From Williamsia sterculiae (GTDB lineage Bacteria > Actinomycetota > Actinomycetes > Mycobacteriales > Mycobacteriaceae), in contig NZ_FTNT01000002.1 in assembly GCF_900156495.1 (NCBI RefSeq), positions 464,359-528,358 on the forward strand: 64,000 bases of DNA, given 5' to 3'. The notes under the pieces are model-generated. The model was not told the origin of the DNA. It searched no databases and saw nothing but the letters and a program-made list of their open reading frames with translations. This document shows, in pieces, positions 8,678-16,700 of the stretch (its first letter is position 1; each line of letters begins with the position of its first letter). The position numbers were made by a program, and so were the translations under genes.

Positions 8678-10296
8678 CCGCCCCGCTGGTCGACGTCCGC
8701 GGACTCCGGGTGTCCTTCGCAGGCCATGAGATCGTCAAGGGTGTCTCGTTGTCGGTGGCCGCGGGTGAATGCCTGGCCATCGTGGGGGAGTCCGGCTCGG
8801 GAAAGTCGGTGACCGCGCGCACATTGATCGGTCTCACCGGCGAGGGAGCCGAGATCTCCGCCGAGGCGATCGAACTCGACGGTCGGTCGCTGCTCGGTCT
8901 CGGTGACCGGCAATGGCAGGACATCCGTGGTCGGGAGATCGGGTTCGTGCTACAGGATGCGCTGGTGTCGTTGGACCAGTTGCGCACCGTGGGCAGCGAG
9001 ATAGGCGAGGCGTTGACGGTCAACGCCTCTCGCGACGATGGGCGACGCCGACGTCGGCAGCGCGACGGCCGGGTTGTCGAGTTGCTGCATCTGGTCGGGG
9101 TTCCCGAACCCGAGGTGCGAGCGCGACAGCGGCCACACGAGCTGTCGGGCGGGCTGCGGCAACGTGCTCTGATCGCCTCCGCGCTGGCCCGCGACCCGAA
9201 GCTGTTGATCGCCGACGAGCCGACCACCGCCCTGGACGCCACAGTCCAGGCGCAGATCCTCGACGTCCTGCGCGAGGCCAAGGAACGCGGCAACGGACTC
9301 ATCCTGATCTCCCACGATCTCGCGGTGGTGGGGGAGCTCGCCGACCGGGTGGCGGTGATGCGGGCGGGTGAGGTGGTCGAGTACGGACCCGCCCGCGAGA
9401 TCCTCACCAGACCGCGGCACGAGTACACGCAATCGCTGCTCGACGCGGTGCCGTCGCGGGCGTCGAAGGGGACACTTCTCACCACGGGTGCCGAGCTGCC
9501 CGCCGTCGCGACCCCCGACACGTCGACACCGCCGGTGCTCCGGGCCGTGGATCTGCGAAAGTCTTTCCGAGGCAAACGGTCCGTGGAGCACGCCGCCGTC
9601 CGTGGGGTGAGCTTCGACCTGCAGGCAGGTCGCACCCTGGGGATCGTGGGTGAGTCCGGGTCGGGCAAGACGACCACCGCGCGCATGGTGTTGGGGCTGA
9701 CCCCGCCGGACGCGGGGGCGGTGGAACTCGACGGTGAACCGTGGAGCGCGCTGACCGACGCCCAGCGGCGGTCCCGCCGCAGCAGAATCTCGGTGGTGTA
9801 CCAGGATCCGTTGAGTTCCTTCGATCCGCGGTGGACCGTGGAGCGGATTCTGCTCGACGCGGTGCAGGTGGCCGGTGTGCGCGGGGCCGCCGCGCGGCAG
9901 AAGGTGTCGGAGCTGCTGGATCACGTGGGTCTGTCCGATGCATTTCGCGACCGGCACCCGTTGAAACTGTCCGGGGGGCAACGCCAGCGGGTGGCGATCG
10001 CGCGAGCGCTGGCTCCGAACCCGTCGGTGATCGTCTGCGACGAGCCAGTGTCGGCCCTCGATGTGTCCATCCAGGCGCGCATCCTCGATCTGCTGGCCAC
10101 ACTGCAGGCAGAGACCGGGGTGGCGTTGCTGTTCATCTCCCACGATCTCGGCGTCATCCACCACATCAGTGACGACATCCTGGTGATGCGCGACGGGGAG
10201 GTGGTCGAGTCGGGGACGGCCGACGACGTGTTCGAACGGCCCCAGCACCCATACACCCAGGAGCTGTTGGCGGCGGTGCCGAAAGTGGTGGTCTGA
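8674..10296 (+). CDS. Fused dual ABC ATPase (DppD-DppF type)
   Basis: 540-residue protein carrying two complete ABC ATPase modules in tandem, replacing separate DppD and DppF subunits. Module 1: Walker A GESGSGKS (about 36-43), signature LSGGLRQR, Walker B LLIADEPTTALD, and H-loop SHDLAVV. Module 2: Walker A GESGSGKT (about 325-332), signature LSGGQRQR, Walker B VIVCDEPVSALD, and H-loop SHDLGVI. Each module ends in the oligopeptide-transporter C-terminal region (YTQSLLDAVP and YTQELLAAVP), as in peptide/nickel importers. All catalytic motifs are intact. It is the last gene of the importer operon. A single fused ATPase is a known arrangement (YejF type), not an anomaly. Confidence 0.94.
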   Translation: MTAPLVDVRGLRVSFAGHEIVKGVSLSVAAGECLAIVGESGSGKSVTARTLIGLTGEGAEISAEAIELDGRSLLGLGDRQWQDIRGREIGFVLQDALVSLDQLRTVGSEIGEALTVNASRDDGRRRRRQRDGRVVELLHLVGVPEPEVRARQRPHELSGGLRQRALIASALARDPKLLIADEPTTALDATVQAQILDVLREAKERGNGLILISHDLAVVGELADRVAVMRAGEVVEYGPAREILTRPRHEYTQSLLDAVPSRASKGTLLTTGAELPAVATPDTSTPPVLRAVDLRKSFRGKRSVEHAAVRGVSFDLQAGRTLGIVGESGSGKTTTARMVLGLTPPDAGAVELDGEPWSALTDAQRRSRRSRISVVYQDPLSSFDPRWTVERILLDAVQVAGVRGAAARQKVSELLDHVGLSDAFRDRHPLKLSGGQRQRVAIARALAPNPSVIVCDEPVSALDVSIQARILDLLATLQAETGVALLFISHDLGVIHHISDDILVMRDGEVVESGTADDVFERPQHPYTQELLAAVPKVVV

Positions 10297-10349
10297 AGCA
10301 TGTTGCGGACGAGCGAGTCTCGTCAGCGATGACTGTCATACCCCGTCTC

Positions 10350-10355
10350 TATAAT
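10350..10355 (+). promoter_or_regulatory. Consensus TATAAT -10 box, leaderless start of HNH gene
   Basis: A perfect TATAAT hexamer, conspicuous in GC-rich DNA, sits 7 nt before the ATG at 10363. No Shine-Dalgarno sequence is present. Transcription initiating about 7 nt downstream of the -10 box would begin at or next to the ATG, giving a leaderless mRNA. Confidence 0.75.
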
Positions 10356-10362
10356 CGAACAC

Positions 10363-11859
10363 ATGAGCGAGAGTCGTTGGGCGGGTGGGTCCCCGGTAGT
10401 CTTGGGGCTGCTCGGTGACGTGTCCGGTGTTCCGGTCAACGACCTGCTCGCGGAGATGGTGCATGCCACGGCGGGGCTGTCGTTTCTGGAGTGGCAGCGC
10501 TACCGCATTGCCGCCGAGTTGGATTCCCAGTTGGTCGGTGACGAGGTGCTCACCGACTACCGGATGATCGATTCGACCGCCTTGTGCGCCACCCGTATCG
10601 CCACCGTGTTGTCGATCAGCCAGGTGGCTGCGGAGAGGTTGTTGGCGCGGGCGGTCGCGTTGCGGGATCGGTTACCGCAGGTGTTGTTGTGTCTGCGGGA
10701 CGGGAAGGTCGCCCCGCACCATATCCGGACGATCGTGTCCCGCACCGACCTGATCACCGACCCGCAGATCGCGGCCACCGTGGACCGGGAGATCGCGGCC
10801 TGTTTGCGCCGTCGGGGGTCGTGGTCGACGAACCGGTTGCGGGACATGGTGGACCGGATTGTGTACACCCACGACCCGGATGGTGTGCGGGAGCGGCGTC
10901 GGGTCGCGAGGGACGCCCGGTCGTTTTGGACGGAGAACGGTGCCGATGGCATGGGTGTGGTGGGTGCGTCGATGACTGTGGAGAACACGTTGTTGTTCGC
11001 GCAACGGGTGCACGCCGCCGCCGACCACGTCTGCAAGGAAGATCCGCGGACCAAGGCGGCACGCAGGTCGGATGCGTTGGTCGCGTTGACCACCGGTGCG
11101 ACGTGGGAATGCTTGTGCGGTGACGCCGACTGCACCGCCGCCCACGGGTGGGACACCACCACGGCGTCGGGGCCGGCCACCACTGCGGTGATTCATGTGG
11201 TCACCGACCAGACCACACTCAGCACCGACCACGATGGTCGGCCGGGTTTCATGCCCGGGTACGGGGTCATCGGTCCGGATCACATCCGCGATCTCGCGGG
11301 ACACCCGGACACGGTCATCCGACCCATCCCCACGTCTGCACCGGCAGCGCAACCCGCAGACCCGTACCGGCCGTCGGCCGCGTTGGCCCGGTTTCTGTGG
11401 ATGCGGGATCAGTACTGTGTGTGGCCCGGATGTGACCAGCCCGCGATGCGATGCGACGGCGACCATGTCACCGAATACGAGCACGACAACCCGTCACAAG
11501 GCGGTCAGACCACCCCGGCGGACATGAACTCCAAATGCCCGTTCCACCATGGGGTGAAAACGTTCACCGAGTTCCTCGACGACCAGACCATCGACGACCT
11601 GGGCCACCCCGAAGTCACGGTCACCACCCCCGAAGGGTTCACCGTCGACGGACCCGCCAACACCGGTGTCGATCTGCACCCGCACCTCGGTGACATCGAA
11701 TTCACCGCCCCACCCAACGGGCCACCACCACCCACACCTGAGCAACCGACCAGACGCCGACCCCGCCTGGAAGACAAACACGCCCGACGCCGCCACGAAC
11801 GCGAACGCAACCGCCGAGCCAGGGACGACGATGACGAGTACGACCCACCACCGTTCTAA
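10363..11859 (+). CDS. DUF222 / HNH endonuclease (13E12 repeat family)
   Basis: 498-residue protein of the actinobacterial DUF222-HNH family, related to the REP13E12 proteins of M. tuberculosis. The N-terminal DUF222 helical domain spans about 1-290 (SFLEWQRYRIAAELDSQ, TTGATWECLCG). The HNH domain spans about 345-395, with CVWPGCD, CDGDHVTEYEHD and NSKCPFHHGVKT supplying zinc-binding cysteines and the catalytic His residues. The C-terminus is Pro/Arg-rich and strongly basic, suiting DNA contact. Such genes are often multicopy and behave as semi-mobile repeats; only one copy is in this window. Family members are presumed nucleases, but their physiological role is not established. The start follows a TATAAT box with no leader. 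Confidence 0.9.
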   Translation: MSESRWAGGSPVVLGLLGDVSGVPVNDLLAEMVHATAGLSFLEWQRYRIAAELDSQLVGDEVLTDYRMIDSTALCATRIATVLSISQVAAERLLARAVALRDRLPQVLLCLRDGKVAPHHIRTIVSRTDLITDPQIAATVDREIAACLRRRGSWSTNRLRDMVDRIVYTHDPDGVRERRRVARDARSFWTENGADGMGVVGASMTVENTLLFAQRVHAAADHVCKEDPRTKAARRSDALVALTTGATWECLCGDADCTAAHGWDTTTASGPATTAVIHVVTDQTTLSTDHDGRPGFMPGYGVIGPDHIRDLAGHPDTVIRPIPTSAPAAQPADPYRPSAALARFLWMRDQYCVWPGCDQPAMRCDGDHVTEYEHDNPSQGGQTTPADMNSKCPFHHGVKTFTEFLDDQTIDDLGHPEVTVTTPEGFTVDGPANTGVDLHPHLGDIEFTAPPNGPPPPTPEQPTRRRPRLEDKHARRRHERERNRRARDDDDEYDPPPF

Positions 11860-11868
11860 CCGCTGGAG

Positions 11869-12264
11869 TCAGGCGTCTATGTGGTCCACCGCCTGGCAGA
11901 GCAGGCCGTCGGAACCCATCTCGGCGAGGTAGCTGCGCAGCGCCGCAACACGACGCTCGGCTTCCGCCACCAGAGCGTCGGTGATCCGGCCCCAGTCATC
12001 GGGAGCCGGATGAGTGGGCAGGTCATCGAACAGTTCGGTGATCTCCCGCACCGTCAGACCGACTCGCTGCGCCAACTTGGCGACCTTGATCCGGCAGGCC
12101 GCCGAATCGTCGAATCTGCGCTGATTGCCGGTATTTCGGCGAGCATGGATGATCCCGTGGGACTCGTAGAAGCGGACTGCCGACGGCGCGACGCCGGCCT
12201 CGTCGGCGACGTCACCGACGGTGCGGGCGAAGTCGGCGTCCTGGGCAACTGTGGTCGGCGACAT
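11869..12264 (-). CDS. MerR-family transcriptional regulator
   Basis: 131-residue MerR-type regulator. Its winged helix-turn-helix is at about residues 13-50 (TVGDVADEAGVAPSAVRFYESHGII, read as two helices), with the conserved RFYE and the NQRRFD wing. A dimerisation coiled coil follows (about 85-118, EAERRVAALRSYLAEM). The only cysteine is near the C-terminus (LLCQ), so it lacks the Cys cluster of SoxR and the metal-binding Cys residues of MerR or CueR, and the inducer is unknown. It is divergent from an FMN reductase gene, with a palindromic operator between them. By family behaviour it should twist a 19-bp-spacer promoter to activate that gene and regulate itself. Confidence 0.88.
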   Translation of the reverse strand: MSPTTVAQDADFARTVGDVADEAGVAPSAVRFYESHGIIHARRNTGNQRRFDDSAACRIKVAKLAQRVGLTVREITELFDDLPTHPAPDDWGRITDALVAEAERRVAALRSYLAEMGSDGLLCQAVDHIDA

Positions 12265-12289
12265 GGATCCAGGGTGACACGCCCGGGGG

Positions 12290-12327
12290 TTGACTTCAAC
12301 AATTGTTCAACCTGAAGCATCGACGCC
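12290..12327. promoter_or_regulatory. MerR-type operator/promoter between regulator and FMN reductase
   Basis: On the plus strand, TTGACT (12290-12295) is followed by a 19-bp spacer, AAGCAT (12315-12320) and 7 nt to the ATG at 12328. The spacer contains a 16-base near-palindrome (12295-12310) with perfect core AACAATTGTT (12298-12307). Over-long 19-bp spacers bearing a palindrome are the hallmark of MerR-controlled promoters. On the minus strand, TTGAAG, 17 bp and CACCCT can serve the regulator gene itself. Confidence 0.7.
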
Positions 12328-12930
12328 ATGAGTGAGAACACGACACTGATCAACCTGCTGGTCGTGGTGGCCAGCGTCCGCACCGACCGCGTGGGTCACC
12401 TGATCGGGAGGTGGGTCGGTGACCGGGTACGAGACAGCCTCGGTGATTCCGCCGTCGTCCGCGATGTCGACCTCCGGGAGGTCGCGCTGCCCGCCGACGC
12501 CGAGTTGGTGCCGGGTGGTGGAGCGTCGACGCCGGTGAGCGAGCGCGTCGCCGAAGCCGACGGATTCGTCATCGTCACACCCGAGTACAACCACGCCTAC
12601 CCGGCCGCGCTCAAGCGCTTCATCGATTGGCATTACGCCGAATGGCAGTTCAAGGCGGCCACCGTGGTCCCCTATGGAGTGCAAGGAGGTCTGTTGGCGG
12701 GTGAGTTCCTCCGTCCGGTTCTCGCAGAACTGTCGGTGGTCACCACCCGACGGATGGTGGGGTTACGTGCGCCCTGGGCACGGATCGGCACGTCCGATGA
12801 TGGCCGCGCGCGGTTCGATGCCGACGATGGAGAACGACGCGGGGTACGCGACGCCGTCGGCGAACTTGCGTGGTGGTCGGAGACGCTCCGTGACGCACGG
12901 ACCCGACGGCCGTTCACGCCGGCGGGCTGA
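12328..12930 (+). CDS. NAD(P)H-dependent FMN reductase (flavodoxin fold)
   Basis: 200-residue NADPH-dependent FMN reductase-family flavoprotein. It shows the N-terminal beta strand and phosphate-binding loop (LLVVVASVRTDRVG, about 9-22) and the flavin-contacting signature TPEYNHAYPAALKRFIDW (about 84-101). It would reduce FMN with NAD(P)H, supplying reduced flavin or detoxifying quinones or azo compounds. It is divergent from and probably activated by the MerR regulator at 11869. The reduced flavin could feed the two flavin monooxygenases at 2369-4953, 7 kb away, but this pairing is inference only. The start is ATG, probably leaderless. Confidence 0.87.
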   Translation: MSENTTLINLLVVVASVRTDRVGHLIGRWVGDRVRDSLGDSAVVRDVDLREVALPADAELVPGGGASTPVSERVAEADGFVIVTPEYNHAYPAALKRFIDWHYAEWQFKAATVVPYGVQGGLLAGEFLRPVLAELSVVTTRRMVGLRAPWARIGTSDDGRARFDADDGERRGVRDAVGELAWWSETLRDARTRRPFTPAG

Positions 12931-12960
12931 GATGGGGCCGGCTGCCGTCGAACCCGCCAC

Positions 12961-13731
12961 TCAGCTCTGACACCGCGGGCAGTAATAGAGGACGCGGTCC
13001 TCGGAGTTGTCGTCCCCGAGGAAGGTCCGTTCGATCGGCGTTCGACACCGCAGACAGGGTCGGCCGCCACGACCGTAGACCCAGCTCTGCTGCCCACGGC
13101 GCGTGTTACCGGTGGTGGTGCGTACGGTGCGGTCCTTGTTGGCGACCAACAAGCGCTGACAGAGGTCGACCATCGCGGGCACGTCCACCTCGCCGACCGG
13201 GCGTGCCGGTCGCACGCCGCGGAGGAAACAGGCTTCACAGCGGTACACGTTGCCCACCCCGGCCATCAGGTGCTGGTCGAGCAATGCGGTCCCGATGGGG
13301 CGGTCGGGGTCACGCGTCAGGTTGGTCACCGCCGCGGCCGCATCGAATGCGGGGTCGAGCAGATCGGGGCCGAGGTAGGAGAGCTCGGTATCGGGGTCCG
13401 GGATCCATTCGCACACACCGAGCTCGAAACCCACCGCTTCCCAGCCGTCGGTGCGCAGCACGATCCTGGCCTGATGGCCCGGCCGCCGCCACCGGGTTCC
13501 CAGGGGGTGCACCATCCACGCCCCCTCCATCTTCAGATGGGAGTGGATGGCGTGATCGCCGACGTCGATGAGCAGATGTTTGCCGATGGACCGGACCGCG
13601 TCGACCCGACGACCGGTCAGGTCGACCAACGCGTATCGCGGGACCCGGAACTGGCTGTAGCGCAGCACCTGACCCTCGAACCGGCGCCGGATCCGGGCCG
13701 CAGCCTGATAGACCGTGTCTCCTTCGGGCAT
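12961..13731 (-). CDS. nei: Endonuclease VIII / Fpg-family DNA glycosylase
   Basis: 256-residue bifunctional base-excision repair glycosylase/AP lyase. It begins MPEGDTV, giving after Met removal the catalytic Pro1 and Glu2 of the Fpg/Nei family; MPEGDTV-type starts are typical of Nei. The helix-two-turn-helix region contains QHLMAGVGNVYRCEACF (about 173-189). A C-terminal zinc finger has the C-x2-C...C-x2-C pattern (CLRC...CPRC, residues about 230-255). The ATG shares one base with the lhr stop (TGATG), so both are expressed as an operon, as in mycobacteria (Lhr helicase with Nei). It excises oxidised pyrimidines and related lesions. Confidence 0.93.
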   Translation of the reverse strand: MPEGDTVYQAAARIRRRFEGQVLRYSQFRVPRYALVDLTGRRVDAVRSIGKHLLIDVGDHAIHSHLKMEGAWMVHPLGTRWRRPGHQARIVLRTDGWEAVGFELGVCEWIPDPDTELSYLGPDLLDPAFDAAAAVTNLTRDPDRPIGTALLDQHLMAGVGNVYRCEACFLRGVRPARPVGEVDVPAMVDLCQRLLVANKDRTVRTTTGNTRRGQQSWVYGRGGRPCLRCRTPIERTFLGDDNSEDRVLYYCPRCQS

Positions 13732-16700
13732 CAGCGACCGAGGCCACGTAGGCGGATCCCGCGTGGTGTTGCGGTGAACCCCGCGTCGACCAGCGCCGCG
13801 GCAAACGGGGTGCCGAACACCGGGTCACCGTCGACCCGCTCCACCTGTAGTCGTGCGACCCGGCCGCTGGTCACGGTCGCCGCCAGCGCAGCCGCGGACG
13901 CGGCCAGATCGTCTGTGTCGTCGGAGAACAGCAGCACGGTCTTGCCCCCGCGCTCGACGAAGACCACCAACCGGCCGTCGACCGACACCACCAGCGCGCC
14001 CGGCTTGCGACCCGGGCGATGGCCCTCGGTACCGGGCCAGGCCAGCGCGGCCCCGAACGGGTTGGCCGGGTCGGTCGCGGCGAGAACAGTGGCCACCGGG
14101 TGTTCGGGGATCTCGGTCTGCGCGCGGAGGTCGTCCACGGTGTTGGGCGCGCCGAACTGCGCGCCGCCCAACCCGTCGACGTAGTACCCGCGACGGACCT
14201 TGCCGCTGTCCTCGAATCCGGTCATGGCCTTGTATACACGGGCGAAACCACCGGTGACCTGTTCCAGGGTCACCGCGCCTTTGGTCACCACCCCGTAGCG
14301 TTCCAGCAGTTGTTCGCAGAGGCCGTGGATCGCGACCGTCGAGTCGTCCATCTCGGCGGGTAGCGCAAACCACCGTCCGCCCGCGGTCGGCGGGACGGGT
14401 GCGGTGCTGGTGGTGTGTTCGGCCAGATAGCGGGTGCTGAGTCGGTGCGCGCGCAACCGCGGTGGACGACCACGCCGTGACCGATGGGCGGGCGATGATC
14501 GTGGCCCGGCGGTCCGGCGTGGCGACAGCACGGCGCGCAGCGGACTGAGGGTGTCGTTGGAGACCTGCCCGGCCCAGGTCAGATCCCACAGCACCTGTTC
14601 GAGGTCGCCGTCCGGCGGCGGCGTCGCCACGCCGTCGGTGTCGCGACTCAGCACACCCGAGAGCTGACGGAAGTAGAAGGCGCCCCCGTGGCGAAGGTGC
14701 TCTATCACCGCATGGTGCAGCTCGGTCATGTCGATCTCGATCTTCTCGGGCAGGGTCAACGGGGCCAGATCGGCCGGGTGCAGGCTGACCCAACCGTCGG
14801 ACTGGCTGATACGACCGTGCCCGGCCCAGACCACCTCACCGGCCGCGGTCAACTCGTCGAGCATCGCCGGGGTGTAGTCGCTGACCCTCGCGGGCAGGAT
14901 CAACGACTCCCACGCACTGGCCGGGGCCGAGAAGCCGGCCAACTGATCGATGACCGTGGCCACCCCGTCCACGCCGCGCAGGCGTCCCGACGAGGAGATG
15001 TGTTGCCAGTCCGCGAGGAAACGCGCGTAGGTGTCCTCCGAGACGGGGGCGATCTCGGCTCGACTGGCCGCCAGCGACATCCGGCGGATCTGGCCGAGGA
15101 CCTCGGTGTTGCACCACTGTTCCTCCGGTGCCGCGGTGTCGGCGGGGGTCGGTCGGAAGTCGCCCTCCACCACGCGCCGTTCGGTGGCCAATCGCGCCAG
15201 CGTGTCCCGCACCACCGCGACCCCCATGCCGAGGTGAGACGCGACCTCGCTCGCGGTGAACGGGCCGTGGGTGCGGGCGTACTGGCTCACCAGGTCACCC
15301 ACCGGATCGGGTACCGGCTCGGTGAACGCGCTGGGGACCCCGATCGGCGCGGGGATGCCGAGCGCGTCGCGGAGGCGTCCGGTGTCCTCGACCGCGGCCC
15401 ACCACGCCCGACCCTGGTGCCCCACCGAGATCACCCGGCCCGCCGCCCGCAGATCGGTGAGCAGCGGGAGCGGGTCGTCGCCGGTGGGCGGCACCGGATC
15501 GGCGGTGAAGCGGGCGCGGATCTGTTGGTCGGTGAGTGGTCCGAGCCAACTCAACAGGTCGGCGAGACCTTCGGTGTCGTGCGCGCGTCGATCCGGATCC
15601 AGGCGTTGCAACCGGGACTCGACCTGCTCGATGACGCCGGGGTCGAGGAGCTCACGTAGATCCACCCGACCGAGCAACTGGGCCAGCAGGGCGGTGTCCA
15701 GCGACAGCGCCGCGGCTCGACGCTCGGCCAACGGCGCATCGTCGGAGTACATGAACGCGCCGACATAGCCGAAGAGGAGCGACGCGGCCAGCGGCGACGG
15801 TGTGGCGGTCTCGGTCTCGACGATGCGGACACGCCGGGTGGAGATGGCCGTGAGCAGATCCGTCAGTGCAGGGAGGTCGTAGACGTCCTGCAGACATTCC
15901 CGTAGCGCTTCCAGGATGATCGGGAACTGTGGGTACTTCGCCGCGACGGAGAGCAGTTGGGAACTGCGCTGGCGCTGCTGCCACAGTGGCGCCCGACGGC
16001 CGGGATTGCGACGGGGGAGAAGTAGCGCGCGGGCCGCGCACTCGCGGAAGCGGGAGGCGAACAGCGCCGAGCCACCCAGTTCGGTGGTGACGATCTCGTC
16101 GATCTCACCGGGGTCGATGACGAACAGGTCGGCGCCCGGTGGTTGATCGTCGGTGTCGGGCAGGCGCACGATGATGCCGTCATCCGACGCGGTGGTCGCG
16201 CCGTCGAGTCCCAGGGTGTCGCGTAGACGGGCCCCGATCGCCGACGCCCACGGTGCGTGCACGCGTAACCCGTAGGGCGAGTGCAGGATCACCCGCCAGT
16301 CACCGAGTTCGTCGCGAAACCGCTCGATGACCAGGGTGCGATCGGTGGGCACCTGACCGGTGGCCTCGCGCTGCTCGGTGATCAGCGTCGCGAGATTGTC
16401 CCTGGCGTACTCCGACAGGCCGAGTTCCTCGGCGTACCTGTTCAACACGGCACCGTCGACCATCTCACCGACCATCTTGCCGATCGCGGCACCCAGTTCC
16501 GCGGGCCTGCCGACGGCGTCACCGATCCAGAACGGCAACCGACCCGGCTGACCGAATGCCGGTGACACCAGTACCCGGTCGGCGGTGATCTCCTCGATCC
16601 GCCAACTGGTTGCGCCCAGCGCGAACACGTCACCCACCCGGGACTCGTAGACCATCTCCTCGTCGAGTTCACCGACACGGGTTGCTTTCTCGCCGACCAT

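Noticed and set aside
10363-11859. DUF222/HNH gene as an active insertion element
   Set aside because: No flanking inverted or direct repeats or transposase were found; only the family's repetitive nature suggests mobility.
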